Origin: Chitiniphilus purpureus | Lineage (GTDB): Bacteria > Pseudomonadota > Gammaproteobacteria > Burkholderiales > Chitinibacteraceae | DNA: 64,000 nt | Direction of reading: 5' to 3' | NCBI RefSeq assembly: GCF_025642115.1 | Contig: NZ_CP106753.1 | Span: forward strand, 2,875,501 to 2,939,500 | Part shown: positions 21,469 to 30,508 of the stretch, in pieces | Layout of the letters: each line of letters starts with the position of its first letter | How positions within the stretch are numbered: position 1 is the stretch's first letter | Position numbers and translations under genes: made by a program | The notes under the pieces: model-generated | What the model was told of the DNA's origin: nothing | Databases searched by the model: none | What the model saw: the letters and a program-made list of their open reading frames with translations, nothing else

Positions 21469-22151
21469 GGATGGATCTCCCAATTGATCGGCGTCTTGCC
21501 GATGGACTGCAGATAGCCGTTGGCGCTGCGGAAATGCCCGTTGCCGATGAAACCGCGGTGGGCCGACAGTGGCGACGGATGCGGCGATTCAAGCACGTGA
21601 TGGCGCGCACGGTCGATCAGGGCGCCCTTCTTCTGCGCATAGGCACCCCAGAGCATGAAGACCAGCCCGTCCTGACGTCGCGCCAGTTCCAGTACGAGGT
21701 GATCGGTGAAGGCTTCCCAGCCGCGCTTGGCATGCGAAGCGGCGCGGTCCGCCTCCACGGTGAGCACGCTGTTGAGCAGCAACACCCCCTGCTCGGCCCA
21801 GGCTTGCAGCAAGCCGTGTCTGGGCGGCGTATAGCCGTAGTCGCGCGCCAGCTCCTGCCAGATGTTGCGCAGGCTGGGCGGTATCCTGACGCCGGGCGGC
21901 ACCGAAAAGGCGAGGCCGTGTGCTTCGCCAGCGCCGTGGTAGGGGTCCTGCCCCAGGATCACCACCTCGACCCGGGCGGGCGGCACGGCCTCTAGCGCGG
22001 CAAACCACCGGTCCTGCGGCGGATAGATGCGCTTGCCCTGGGCCAGCTCGGCCGCCAGGAAATCCGCCAGCCGCTCGAAGCCGGGTGTCTGCGTCGCCGG
22101 CGCCGCCAGCTCGCGCCAGCCGGCCGGAATCATCTGTGCCAGCCAGTTCAC
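21465..22151 (-). CDS. ung: Uracil-DNA glycosylase
   Basis: 228 residues, family 1 UDG. It removes uracil from DNA in base excision repair. Seen: the catalytic water-activating loop ILGQDPYHGAGEAHGLAFSV with Asp, GVLLLNSVLTVEA, LWGAYAQKKGALID and the leucine/minor-groove loop SPHPSPLSAHRGF. The start overlaps the stop of the upstream unknown gene as ATGA, and its stop overlaps the ROK kinase start. Confidence 0.97.
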   Translation of the reverse strand: MNWLAQMIPAGWRELAAPATQTPGFERLADFLAAELAQGKRIYPPQDRWFAALEAVPPARVEVVILGQDPYHGAGEAHGLAFSVPPGVRIPPSLRNIWQELARDYGYTPPRHGLLQAWAEQGVLLLNSVLTVEADRAASHAKRGWEAFTDHLVLELARRQDGLVFMLWGAYAQKKGALIDRARHHVLESPHPSPLSAHRGFIGNGHFRSANGYLQSIGKTPINWEIHP

Positions 22152-22630
22152 GGCTGCCCCGCGCGTTCGCGCCGGATCTGTTCGCGATGCCGCCTGAACA
22201 CCATGCGTTCGAACGCCTCGCGCAGCATGCCTTCGGCTATCGTCCAGCGCACGCCGATCCGATGGCGCCCGGCGGCGGCATCACACGCCACCACCTGCGC
22301 CGGCAGGCAAAGCAGGAACGGCAACACCGTGCTGGGGCTGAACGAGAGCCAGCCCGGCTGCCCTGCCGACAGCGGTTCAGGCTGCATCCAGACCGCATGC
22401 TCGATACCGATGCGCACGTCGGTCTCGGGCGGCAGGCTAGGGGTCAGCAGCCGGGCCAGCCAGAGCAGCTGCAGGTCGATCTTGGCGTCGCGGGCATCCG
22501 GCGCGTCCTCGCCGCCGTGCTCCAGCGCCGTCAACACATCCAGGAAACGCGCCGCCTCGAAGGCGGACTGATCGCCTTGCGCACGCCAGGCCAGCGGCAG
22601 GCGCGCGGTAAAATGCACTGCATCGTTCAC
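22148..22630 (-). CDS. Conserved protein of unknown function (possible PilZ-like)
   Basis: 160 residues, no signal peptide or membrane helix. I do not recognise it with certainty. The N-terminal half is helical and contains LPLAWRAQGDQSAFEAARFLDVLTALEHG. The C-terminal half has short strands (LPAQVVACDAAAGRHRIGVRW) and a basic helix (FERMVFRRHREQIRRERA). The GVRW strand near a basic tail is reminiscent of PilZ-like cyclic-di-GMP domains, but the RxxxR and (D/N)xSxxG signatures are not clear. It overlaps ung by 4 bp (ATGA), so they are coupled. Confidence 0.6.
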   Translation of the reverse strand: MNDAVHFTARLPLAWRAQGDQSAFEAARFLDVLTALEHGGEDAPDARDAKIDLQLLWLARLLTPSLPPETDVRIGIEHAVWMQPEPLSAGQPGWLSFSPSTVLPFLLCLPAQVVACDAAAGRHRIGVRWTIAEGMLREAFERMVFRRHREQIRRERAGQP

Positions 22631-22660
22631 GGAGGCGTCCTTGCGGTTGAAACCGCTGGA

Positions 22661-23446
22661 TTATAGCGCCGTGGCGATCCCCATCTGCCGCACCCTTTCG
22701 TACAGACAGATCGCCGCCGCCGCGCCCACATTGAGCGACTCGACACCCGGTGCCATCGGAATGCGCAGCCGCAGTGTGGCGTGGGCGGCCAGCTCGGCGC
22801 TGACGCCCTGCCCCTCCGCCCCCAGCGCCAACGCAAGATTGCCGTCCAGGCGCGCCCGATAAAGATCGACCGCGCCCTCCAGCAGCGTCACCGCAAGCGG
22901 GCCGTCGAACCGGGCGGCGAATGCCGGCAGGTCGGCACGCTCGATGATTTCAAGCAGGAAGTGCGCGCCCATGCCGGCTCGCAATACCTTGGGCGACCAG
23001 ACATCGGCGCAGCCCGCCGACAGCAGCACCTGCGCCACGCCCGCCGCGGCGGCGGTCCGCAGGATGGTGCCGACATTGCCAGGGTCCTGCACCCCATCCA
23101 GCAGCAGGCACAGGCCGTCGCGGCGTGGTGCGGGCGGCTGCGGCCAGCTCACCAGCGCCAGTACGCCGGTCGGGCTTGGCAGCTCGGACAGCTCGGCGAA
23201 CAGCGCAGGATCGAGCAGCGTCACCGGCGCCTGCGCGCGTTGCAGCAACGCATCGATCTCGTGGTTGGCCTGCCCTTGCGGGGTGACGATCACCCGCTCG
23301 GGCAGCCAGCCCGCGTCGAGCGCGCTTTGCAACAGATGCGCGCCGTCCAGCAGGGTACGGCGTTCGCGCAGCCGTTCGCGGCGTTGGCCGGCCAGCCGGT
23401 GCAGCTGCTTGAACAGCGGATTGTGACGGGAAACGATCGTATCCAT
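22661..23446 (-). CDS. SpoU/TrmH-family RNA 2'-O-methyltransferase
   Basis: 261 residues. An N-terminal RNA-binding domain (SRHNPLFKQLHRLAGQRRERLRERRTLLDGAHLL) is followed by the knotted SPOUT domain with its three motifs: QDPGNVGTILRTAAAAG, LALGAEGQGVS and IPMAPGVESLNVGAAAAICLYE. It uses S-adenosylmethionine to methylate ribose in rRNA or tRNA; the exact target is not determinable. The ATG at 23446 has GGAG about 8 nt upstream, and the longer frame is unconserved. It lies 28 bp after the HDOD gene. Confidence 0.9.
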   Translation of the reverse strand: MDTIVSRHNPLFKQLHRLAGQRRERLRERRTLLDGAHLLQSALDAGWLPERVIVTPQGQANHEIDALLQRAQAPVTLLDPALFAELSELPSPTGVLALVSWPQPPAPRRDGLCLLLDGVQDPGNVGTILRTAAAAGVAQVLLSAGCADVWSPKVLRAGMGAHFLLEIIERADLPAFAARFDGPLAVTLLEGAVDLYRARLDGNLALALGAEGQGVSAELAAHATLRLRIPMAPGVESLNVGAAAAICLYERVRQMGIATAL

Positions 23447-23474
23447 TGCAGCAGCTCCGTGGGCAGGCGTCGCG

Positions 23475-24830
23475 TCAGGACGCACGCCGCGTGCTGTCGG
23501 CCAGTGCCGTGCATGCCAGCTGGCAGATGCGACGCAACGACTGGTAGTCGCCGTCGACCAGCGGGGCTTCGACGCTGCGGTCGGCGAACAACACGCCCAA
23601 CGGCTTGTCGCCCACGAACAGCGACATCGCACAGAAATCCGCGCCGCCGATCTGTGTGGTCAGATGCTCAGGCAGCAAGGCGGCCCATTCGCGCCGCTTG
23701 TCGCCACGCAGCCAGACACATTGCGGCTTTTGCAGCAGCTGGGAGAACAGCGTGGGCGGGTCCAGCGCCAGTTCCAGCCGGCACAGCGGGTCGTCCTGGA
23801 CCGCACCGTGGGTGAAGCGGGTACGCAGCAGCCGCCCGTCCTGGGTGAGCAGGATCAGTGCGATACGGCGCATTGTCAGCCCTTCGGCCAGCGCACGTAC
23901 CACCAGCGAGACGATCTGGTTGGCGGGCACGCCCTGCCTGCCGGCCAGATGCAGCGCCTGCAGCCGTTGTGCCAACGGATCGGGACGCAGCGGGGCGGAC
24001 GCCGGCGCGGCGGGCAGCGGCCAATCCCCCGGCAGCATCGGCAACCAGCGCGCTGCCGGCCAGAAGCCGGCCGTCTCGGCGTAGTCGCGCCCGGCGCAGG
24101 TCAGCGCCTGTGTCGTTGCGACGCGCCAGACGGCATCGATGGGCTGCTGCAGTACCTGGGCGATCACCTGCAACCTGCCCTGCAGCGCCGGCTGCCACCA
24201 TCCATGCTGCATGTCCTGCGCCAGATGCAGCGCCGCCTGGTGCAACACCTGGCGGGGACCGGCTTCGCGTGGCTCGTCGCACAGCGTACGCACCGCTTCG
24301 GGGATGTGCCATGCGCCGAGCAACTGCGGCAGCATCGCCGGCGTCACGACGTGCGTGGGATCGAGCAGGCCGAGCAGAGCCGGTATGCCATGCAGCAGCG
24401 CACCGGCGAGTATTTCCTCGGGCCGGGCGTCGTGGCGGCGGTGGGCAAATTCGCGCGCCAGCCCGGCGGCAAAGCGGATCTCCAGCACCGCGGAGCGATA
24501 GCGCCGGTAGCGCGTCTCGTCCCCGGCCAGCAGCTCCTCCACGGTGGGGCCACGCGCGAAGCGTTCGACAAAGGGCGCGACGCCGTACAGCATCACCGCG
24601 TTGTCGATGGCAATCACATCCGCGGACAGGCCGCTGCGACTGCGCTGATTGGCCGCACGCAGCACCTGGGCCACCAGCAGCGGATCGCGTTGGACGATGT
24701 CCGCCACCTCCTGCGGCTGGACACGCTCTGCCCGGCGTGCCAGCGGCAGCAACCGCTCGCGCGAGGTTTGCAGCATCGGCAACGCCTTGCTGTGCCAGGT
24801 GGCGGCCTGATCCGAGGTCAGCGTTGCCAT
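23475..24830 (-). CDS. HDOD-domain signalling protein with C-terminal GAF-like domain
   Basis: 451 residues. The N-terminal ~250 residues form an HDOD domain (LLPLARRAERVQPQEVADIVQRDPLLVAQVLRAAN, VIAIDNAVMLYGV, EILAGALLHGIPALLGLLDP). HDOD is a phosphohydrolase-related domain usually lacking catalytic residues and used in motility and signalling networks. The C-terminal ~170 residues look GAF-like (LVVRALAEGLTMRRIALILL ... MSLFVGDKPLGVLFADRS). ATG 24830 overlaps the end of the methyltransferase gene by 13 bp. Grouping with motAB suggests a role in motility or surface behaviour, which is inference. Confidence 0.82.
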   Translation of the reverse strand: MATLTSDQAATWHSKALPMLQTSRERLLPLARRAERVQPQEVADIVQRDPLLVAQVLRAANQRSRSGLSADVIAIDNAVMLYGVAPFVERFARGPTVEELLAGDETRYRRYRSAVLEIRFAAGLAREFAHRRHDARPEEILAGALLHGIPALLGLLDPTHVVTPAMLPQLLGAWHIPEAVRTLCDEPREAGPRQVLHQAALHLAQDMQHGWWQPALQGRLQVIAQVLQQPIDAVWRVATTQALTCAGRDYAETAGFWPAARWLPMLPGDWPLPAAPASAPLRPDPLAQRLQALHLAGRQGVPANQIVSLVVRALAEGLTMRRIALILLTQDGRLLRTRFTHGAVQDDPLCRLELALDPPTLFSQLLQKPQCVWLRGDKRREWAALLPEHLTTQIGGADFCAMSLFVGDKPLGVLFADRSVEAPLVDGDYQSLRRICQLACTALADSTRRAS

Positions 24831-25546
24831 ACCAGCAGTTCGCTGCGCTTCCAATCACCCACCGCGATGCGCTCCAGCGGCGGCTGGTCGGGGATGGCAA
24901 AGCTGTTGCTGATGAAGAGTGCACCGTGCGGCAGTTCGCGCCTGAGCTTTTGCCACAGCGCCGGCATCGCCACCGGCGACAGGTAGGCGTAGACCACATC
25001 GTAATCCGCCAGCGGATGGGCAAAGAGATCCTCGCGCACCCATTGCACGTCGCGTCGCGCCGCAAAGCGCAGCCGGCCGATCAGCCAGGGCAGCCAGGCG
25101 GCCTCGACGCCGCAGGCACGCACGTCGGGCCGATGGCGCACCAGCCAGGCAAGCACCGTACCGGTGCCGGCACCCAGATCGACGAAGCGCGCCCCGGCAG
25201 GCAGGCAGCGGCCCAGGTGCGCCAGCGCGTGCCGGTTGCTCAGATACAGCGGCACGCCGCTCTTGAGCACGCCGCCGTACACCACCGCCAGGAGCGCGAA
25301 GGCGGCAAGCCAGAACCAGGCCGGCAGGGCCAACTGCAGCGTTGCCGTCGTGGCCAGCGGAAACACAAAATGGATGACGCGCCACCAGCGCCCGTGGTGC
25401 AGGGCCGGCGCGGACAGCATCGCAAGCACCGCACACCCCAACGCGAACGGCCAGGGGGCCGCTGCCAGTCCGAGCTGGGCAAAGACTGCCCAGGTCAACA
25501 GGGCCGCCGCCGCCTGCAGCGCCAGGAGGCGCACCATCCGGATCAT
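24818..25546 (-). CDS. Membrane-attached class I SAM-dependent methyltransferase
   Basis: 242 residues. Three or four hydrophobic segments occupy residues ~5-95 (LLALQAAAALLTWAVFAQLGLAA region; ALPAWFWLAAFALLAVVYGGVL region). A Rossmann methyltransferase domain follows: motif I VDLGAGTGTVL, acidic GVEAAW, YDVVYAYLSP. The target is unknown. The start overlaps the motB stop as ATGA and its end overlaps the HDOD gene, so it is translated with the motility genes. Such fusions of a membrane anchor to a small methyltransferase are seen in proteobacteria without known function. Confidence 0.8.
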   Translation of the reverse strand: MIRMVRLLALQAAAALLTWAVFAQLGLAAAPWPFALGCAVLAMLSAPALHHGRWWRVIHFVFPLATTATLQLALPAWFWLAAFALLAVVYGGVLKSGVPLYLSNRHALAHLGRCLPAGARFVDLGAGTGTVLAWLVRHRPDVRACGVEAAWLPWLIGRLRFAARRDVQWVREDLFAHPLADYDVVYAYLSPVAMPALWQKLRRELPHGALFISNSFAIPDQPPLERIAVGDWKRSELLVWQR

Positions 25547-26439
25547 TGCGTGGGGGCCTTGGGCGCAACCGCGCTGGCAGCCCCGTCATCGCCCATCCCG
25601 GCCTGATCGCGGATGTCCTGCTCCGCGTCCTTGTTCAGCACCACGATACTGATGCGCCGGTTGACCGGGTTGTAGATGTTCTTGGTATCGAGCGGGACTT
25701 CTTCGGCAAAACCGTTGACGCGCAGCACCTTCTGATTGGCGACGCCGCCAGCGATCAGCTCACGGCGTGAGGCATTGGCTCGCTCGGCCGACAGCTCCCA
25801 GTTGCTGAAGCCGCTCTGCCCGCCGGCGTACTGCTGTGCGTCGGTATGGCCTGACAGCGAGATGGCGTTCGGCACGTCGTTGAGCAATTGCGAGATCTCG
25901 TGCAGTACGTCGCGCGCATACGGTTCAAGCTCGCTGCTGCCGGACTTGAACATCGGGCGGCTCTGCGCATCGACGATCTGGATGCGCAGGCCCTCGGCCA
26001 CCATGTCCAGGCGCAGCTGGCTCTTGAACTGCGCAAGCTTGGTGTTCTGCTGCGCCTTGTCATTGATCATGGTTTCGAACTTGCGCTTCAGTTCCGACAG
26101 CCGTTTGCGGTCGCGGGCGATCTCGGTTTCCTCGTTGCCACCCTTCTTCATCTGCCCGGCATCCTGGGTCAGATCACGCCCGCCACCCTGGATCAGCGAT
26201 TCTGCGGCACCGGCGCCGCTGCCGCCCTGGCTGGCAACCTTGAACGGATTGTTGAAGTAGTCGGCAATCCCCTTGAGGTTGCCCTTGGACACCGAGCCGA
26301 GGAGCCACATCAGCAGGAAGAACGCCATCATCGCGGTGACGAAATCGGCATACGCGATCTTCCAGGCGCCGCCGTGATGGCCGTGCCCGCCCTTCTTGAT
26401 GCGCTTGACGATGATGGGGCGTTGCGAGTCGTCGCTCAT
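25543..26439 (-). CDS. motB: Flagellar motor stator protein MotB
   Basis: 298 residues. N-terminal basic cytoplasmic tail with a His-rich GGHGHHGG, one membrane helix containing the proton-carrying aspartate (AYADFVTAMMAFFLLMWLL, D32), a plug and linker, and a periplasmic OmpA-like peptidoglycan-binding domain (ISLSGHTDAQQYA, SAERANASRRELIAGG, NPVNRRISIVV). With MotA it forms the proton-driven stator. It follows motA by 27 bp and is coupled to the methyltransferase by ATGA. Confidence 0.96.
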   Translation of the reverse strand: MSDDSQRPIIVKRIKKGGHGHHGGAWKIAYADFVTAMMAFFLLMWLLGSVSKGNLKGIADYFNNPFKVASQGGSGAGAAESLIQGGGRDLTQDAGQMKKGGNEETEIARDRKRLSELKRKFETMINDKAQQNTKLAQFKSQLRLDMVAEGLRIQIVDAQSRPMFKSGSSELEPYARDVLHEISQLLNDVPNAISLSGHTDAQQYAGGQSGFSNWELSAERANASRRELIAGGVANQKVLRVNGFAEEVPLDTKNIYNPVNRRISIVVLNKDAEQDIRDQAGMGDDGAASAVAPKAPTQ

Positions 26440-26466
26440 CTGCGGCTACCGCGTACCGACCGGCTG

Positions 26467-27327
26467 CTACTTGCTCTTGGCATTCTTGACGAAGTCCTCG
26501 AGTTCCTTGAACGAAGGACGCTCGGCCGACGGCAGCGCCTTGCGCCCGAACTCCACCGCCACTTGCGGCGCATAGCCGTTCAGGCTCGCAAGCAGCGTCA
26601 CCTTGATCGCGCTCAGCACCGTGTGGTCCTCGGCCGCCTTGTTTTCCAGGATGGTGGCAAGCGGGCCGACGAAACCGTACGCCAGCAGGATCCCGAGGAA
26701 GGTGCCGACCAGGGCGGCGCCGATCAGCCCCCCCAGCTCCGAAGGCGGCAGGTGCAGCGAACCCATGGTATGCACCACACCCATCACCGCCGCCACGATA
26801 CCAAAGGCCGGCAGGCCGTCGGCGAGCTTGGAGATCGCACCGGCAGGCACCGCCGCCTCGTGGTGGTGCGCGTCGATCTCGACGTCCATCAGGTTCTCGA
26901 TCTCGAAGGCGTTGAGATTGCCACCGACCATCAGGCGCAGGTAGTCGGTCATGAACTCGACCACGTGGTGATCGTGGCCGACCTTGGGATATTTGGAGAA
27001 CAGCGGACTGTTGTGCGGGTCTTCGACATCGCCTTCGATCGACATCAGACCTTCCTTGCGCACCTTCGAGAGAATCTCGAACTGCAGTGCGAACAAGTCC
27101 ATGTAGAAGGCCTTGTTGTACTTGGATCCCTTGAAGAGTGAAGGGAGCGCCTTGAGGGTGGCCTTGAGGGGCTTGCCGCCGAAGCCAACGATCATCGCGC
27201 CCAGCGCGCCACCGAAGATGATGACGATTTCGGAGGGCTGCCAAAGCACGCCGAGGTGCCCGCCGTGCGCGGCATACGCCCCGAAAATACAGGCGGACAT
27301 GAAGATGTAGCCGATGATGACGAACAT
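26467..27327 (-). CDS. motA: Flagellar motor stator protein MotA
   Basis: 286 residues. Four membrane helices: two near the N-terminus (FVIIGYIFMSACIFGAYAA; IVIIFGGALGAMIVGFG) and two after residue ~160 (ADGLPAFGIVAAVMGVVHTM; GLIGAALVGTFLGILLAYGFVGPLA). A large cytoplasmic loop lies between them. These match MotA including the torque-generating loop position. It forms the H+ channel with MotB. A weak flagellar-sigma (sigma-28) promoter-like sequence lies about 40 bp upstream. Confidence 0.96.
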   Translation of the reverse strand: MFVIIGYIFMSACIFGAYAAHGGHLGVLWQPSEIVIIFGGALGAMIVGFGGKPLKATLKALPSLFKGSKYNKAFYMDLFALQFEILSKVRKEGLMSIEGDVEDPHNSPLFSKYPKVGHDHHVVEFMTDYLRLMVGGNLNAFEIENLMDVEIDAHHHEAAVPAGAISKLADGLPAFGIVAAVMGVVHTMGSLHLPPSELGGLIGAALVGTFLGILLAYGFVGPLATILENKAAEDHTVLSAIKVTLLASLNGYAPQVAVEFGRKALPSAERPSFKELEDFVKNAKSK

Positions 27328-27362
27328 GTGTTCGGAATACCTGTACGGAATCGTTCTTATCG

Positions 27363-27389
27363 TGATCTGGCTGGCACCGGCAAAATTTG
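27363..27389 (-). promoter_or_regulatory. Weak sigma-28-like promoter before motA
   Basis: On the minus strand CAAATTTT-N11-CCAGATCA matches the FliA consensus TAAAGTTT-N11-GCCGATAA at about 11 of 16 positions. Spacing and location are right for motAB; the match is only moderate. Confidence 0.3.
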
Positions 27390-27447
27390 CCGCGCGCTGT
27401 GCATATTAGGTTTTGACGCCAGCCGTGGCAATCACGGTTTCACCGCA

Positions 27448-28041
27448 TCAGTCTTGCGCACCGTCCCAGAGCCGGCCCTGCGCACAGGCGGCCCGCACCG
27501 GGCCGAAGCTGCGGCGGTGCACGGGGCTTGGGCCCAGCCGCGCCAGCGCGTCGAGGTGCTCGGCAGTGGGATAGCCCTTGTGCTTGGCGAAGCCGTAGCC
27601 CGGATAACACTGATCCAGGCGCAACAGGTCGCGATCGCGCGCCACCTTGGCCAGGATGGAGGCCGCCGAGATCGCGGCGACCTTGGCATCGCCCTGGACA
27701 ATGGCCGTGGCCGGCATCGTCAGCCCTGGCGGCACGCGGTTGCCGTCGATCAGCGCCTGCTGCGGTGGCGTGGCCAGCGCCTCGACGGCGCGGCGCATTG
27801 CCAGCATGGTGGCATGCAGGATATTGAGCGCGTCGATCTCCTCGCAGCTGGCCTCGGCGATCGCCCAGGCCAGCGCACGTGCCTGGATCTGCGCAAACAG
27901 CGATTCGCGCTGGCGGGCGCTCAGTTTCTTGGAGTCATCCAGGCCGATCAGGCCATGGTCGTCAGGCAGGATGACGGCCGCCGCGAACACCGCGCCCGCC
28001 AACGGCCCCCGTCCTGCCTCATCGACGCCGCACACCAGCAT
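27448..28041 (-). CDS. rnhB: Ribonuclease HII
   Basis: 197 residues. It cleaves RNA in RNA/DNA hybrids, including single ribonucleotides. Seen: the metal-binding [14 protein letters not shown] at the N-terminus, [64 protein letters not shown]. The ATG at 28041 overlaps the lpxB stop (TGATG), indicating coupling; the longer frame is not conserved. Last gene of the rpsB-to-rnhB supercluster. Confidence 0.96.
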   Translation of the reverse strand: MLVCGVDEAGRGPLAGAVFAAAVILPDDHGLIGLDDSKKLSARQRESLFAQIQARALAWAIAEASCEEIDALNILHATMLAMRRAVEALATPPQQALIDGNRVPPGLTMPATAIVQGDAKVAAISAASILAKVARDRDLLRLDQCYPGYGFAKHKGYPTAEHLDALARLGPSPVHRRSFGPVRAACAQGRLWDGAQD

Positions 28042-29219
28042 CAGCGTGCCTTCTGCAGCAATGAGACGATGACTTCGGCCGCCTGTTCGGCCCCGCCGCA
28101 CTGCAGCGATTCGTGCAACTGGGCAAAGCGGGCGGTCAGCGCCGCGCTTGCCTCGGGGTCTTCGATGAAGGCCGCCAGCTGCGCAGACAGCTTTTCCGGG
28201 GTGGCGTCATGCTGCAACAGCTCGGGCACGATGCGCTCGCCCGCCAGCACATTGGGCAGGCTCACGTACGGGATCTTCAGCTTGCGCCGGACCAGCCAAT
28301 AGGTGATCCGGCTGATCCGGTAGGTGACCACTGTCGGCCGCTTGGCCAGCATGGCTTCCAGTGCCGCTGTGCCGGATGCGACCAGGATGGCGTCGGCCGC
28401 CATCATCGCTTCGTGCGCATGGCCGAACATCAACCGGAACGGCAGGTCCTGCGCCCCCAGGCGCCAGATCGCGTCCTCGAACAGCCGGCGGGTCTCACGC
28501 GTCACCAGCGGCACCAGGAACAGCGCCTCGGGATAGCGCCCATGCAGCAGCTGGGCGGTACGCACAAAGAGTTCGGCGTGCATCTCCAGTTCGCTGACGC
28601 GGCTGCCGGGCAGCAACGCAAAGGCGAGGCGCTTCTCCGGCAGGTCCAACAGCTCGCGGAGCGCCGCCTGGTCCGGCACCATGGGAAACTGGGCGGCAAG
28701 CGGATGACCGACGTAGGTGGCCGGAATGCCTGCCTCGCGGTAGATCGCCGCTTCGAACGGAAAGAGCAGCAACACATGCGAGGCGGCGCGCCCGATCTTC
28801 TTGAGCCGTTCGGCGCGCCAGGCCCAGACCGACGGGCTGACGTAATGCACCGACTGCAGCCCCGCCTCGCGCGCCGCGCGCTCCAGGCCCAGGTTGAAAT
28901 CAGGCGCATCGATGCCGATCACGAGATCAGGACGCTCCTTGACGATGGCGCGCTTCAGCCGCCGCCGGATGCCCAGCAGCTCGGGCAGGTGGCGCAGCAC
29001 TTCGATATAGCCGCGCACCGAGAGCTTGGCCATCGGTACGATGGAATGCGCGCCGGCGGCGATCATCCGCGGGCCGGCAATGCCGGCGAAACGCGCGTCG
29101 GGCAGGCGGCGCTGCACCGCCCGGATCAGGTCGGCGCCCAGCAGATCGCCTGAAGCCTCGCCGGCGACGATGGCCACACGCGGCCCTTTGCCGCCCGGTG
29201 CAAACAAGGTGTCGCTCAT
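28041..29219 (-). CDS. lpxB: Lipid-A-disaccharide synthase
   Basis: 392 residues. A GT-B glycosyltransferase that joins UDP-2,3-diacylglucosamine and lipid X, a peripheral inner-membrane step of lipid A synthesis. Seen: [114 protein letters not shown]. It follows lpxA by 10 bp and overlaps rnhB. Confidence 0.97.
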   Translation of the reverse strand: MSDTLFAPGGKGPRVAIVAGEASGDLLGADLIRAVQRRLPDARFAGIAGPRMIAAGAHSIVPMAKLSVRGYIEVLRHLPELLGIRRRLKRAIVKERPDLVIGIDAPDFNLGLERAAREAGLQSVHYVSPSVWAWRAERLKKIGRAASHVLLLFPFEAAIYREAGIPATYVGHPLAAQFPMVPDQAALRELLDLPEKRLAFALLPGSRVSELEMHAELFVRTAQLLHGRYPEALFLVPLVTRETRRLFEDAIWRLGAQDLPFRLMFGHAHEAMMAADAILVASGTAALEAMLAKRPTVVTYRISRITYWLVRRKLKIPYVSLPNVLAGERIVPELLQHDATPEKLSAQLAAFIEDPEASAALTARFAQLHESLQCGGAEQAAEVIVSLLQKAR

Positions 29220-29229
29220 GCTGTCACGA

Positions 29230-30006
29230 TCAACGGATGATGCCGCGCCGGCTCAGGGCAAAGAAATCCACATACGGTTGCAATTCGGGCTGGGTCGACG
29301 CCAGCGCTTCGATCTGCTCGCGTGCCTGCTCGTAGGACAGCCCGTCACGGTATAGCAGCTTGTAGGCACGCTTGACGTTGGCGATCTGCTGCGCGTCGAA
29401 CCCGCGTCGCTTCAGCCCTTCGATGTTCAGGCCACGCACCTGCGCACGGTTGCCCTCGCAGATGGCAAAGGCCGGCAGGTCCTGCACGATGATGGAACCG
29501 CCGCCCGCCATCGCATGCGCGCCGATCACGCAGAACTGGTGGATGGCCGCGAGCCCGCCCAGCACCACCCAGTCGCCCACGTGGACATGGCCGCCGAGCG
29601 TGACCGAGTTGGCGAACACCACATGGTTGCCGATGCGGCAGTCATGGCCGATATGCATGTAGGCCATCAGCCAGTTGTCGTCGCCGATGACGGTCTCGCC
29701 GCCGTCCTGCTGCGTGCCCACCGATACCGTGACGCATTGGAAGAAGGTGTTGCCCTCGCCGATCAACAGTCGCGTCGGCTCGCCCTGGTATTTCTTGTCC
29801 TGCGGCGGGCAGCCGATATGCCCGCCCGGGTGGAAGCGGTTGCACTTGCCGATCTCGGTGACGCCCCCGATCACCACATGGGCGCCAACCTCGCTGCCGG
29901 CGCCGATGCGCACGTCCGGACCGATGATGGCATAGGGACCGACCACGACATCGTCGGCAAGCTCGGCCTTGGAATCAACGACGGCCGTGGGATGGATGAA
30001 AGCCAT
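29230..30006 (-). CDS. lpxA: UDP-N-acetylglucosamine acyltransferase
   Basis: 258 residues. First lipid A enzyme, using acyl-ACP. A left-handed parallel beta-helix of hexapeptide repeats (IHPTAVVDSKAELADDVVVGPYAIIG onward), with the catalytic His region in HIGHDCRIGNHVVFAN, and a C-terminal helical domain (KRAYKLLYRDGLSYEQAREQIEAL). It is separated from fabZ by 46 bp, in the standard lpxD-fabZ-lpxA-lpxB order. Confidence 0.97.
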   Translation of the reverse strand: MAFIHPTAVVDSKAELADDVVVGPYAIIGPDVRIGAGSEVGAHVVIGGVTEIGKCNRFHPGGHIGCPPQDKKYQGEPTRLLIGEGNTFFQCVTVSVGTQQDGGETVIGDDNWLMAYMHIGHDCRIGNHVVFANSVTLGGHVHVGDWVVLGGLAAIHQFCVIGAHAMAGGGSIIVQDLPAFAICEGNRAQVRGLNIEGLKRRGFDAQQIANVKRAYKLLYRDGLSYEQAREQIEALASTQPELQPYVDFFALSRRGIIR

Positions 30007-30052
30007 GACGGAACTTCCGGGAGGGACGATACGATGGGCTGGGGAATACGCG

Positions 30053-30508
30053 TTATTGCGCGGTGGGCGCCTGGCGCTCCGCGAACATCAGATCGCCCTC
30101 GGCAGCCAGCTCCTCACCCACATAGGCCTTGGCCGTGTACTTGCCGATGCCCCGCTTCTGCGCGACCAGCTCGACGCACAAGGTCAGCGTGTCGCCAGGC
30201 AGCACCTGCCGTTTGAAGCGGGCATTGTCGATGCCGGCAAACAGGTAGAGCGTGCCGCTGTCGGCCGTCTTGTTCTCGCTCTTGAACGCCAGCACACCCG
30301 CCGCCTGTGCCAGCGCCTCGATGATCAGCACGCCGGGCATCACCGGGTATTGCGGGAAGTGGCCGATGAAGAACGGCTCGTTCATGGTCACGTTCTTGAC
30401 CGCCTTGATCGACTTGCCAAGCTCAAGCTCAAGCACCCTATCGACTAGCAGGAACGGGTAACGGTGGGGCAGATACTTCAGGATGTCCTGGATATTCATG
30501 ATGCTCAT
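30053..30508 (-). CDS. fabZ: 3-hydroxyacyl-[acyl-carrier-protein] dehydratase
   Basis: 151 residues. Dehydrates 3-hydroxyacyl-ACP in fatty-acid elongation and competes with LpxA/LpxD for hydroxymyristoyl-ACP. Hot-dog fold with the active-site His in [19 protein letters not shown] (and the Glu in the same motif), and [13 protein letters not shown] at the N-terminus. ATG 30508 overlaps the lpxD stop as ATGA; a second ATG at 30499 gives the more usual MNIQDIL start. Confidence 0.97.
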   Translation of the reverse strand: MSIMNIQDILKYLPHRYPFLLVDRVLELELGKSIKAVKNVTMNEPFFIGHFPQYPVMPGVLIIEALAQAAGVLAFKSENKTADSGTLYLFAGIDNARFKRQVLPGDTLTLCVELVAQKRGIGKYTAKAYVGEELAAEGDLMFAERQAPTAQ

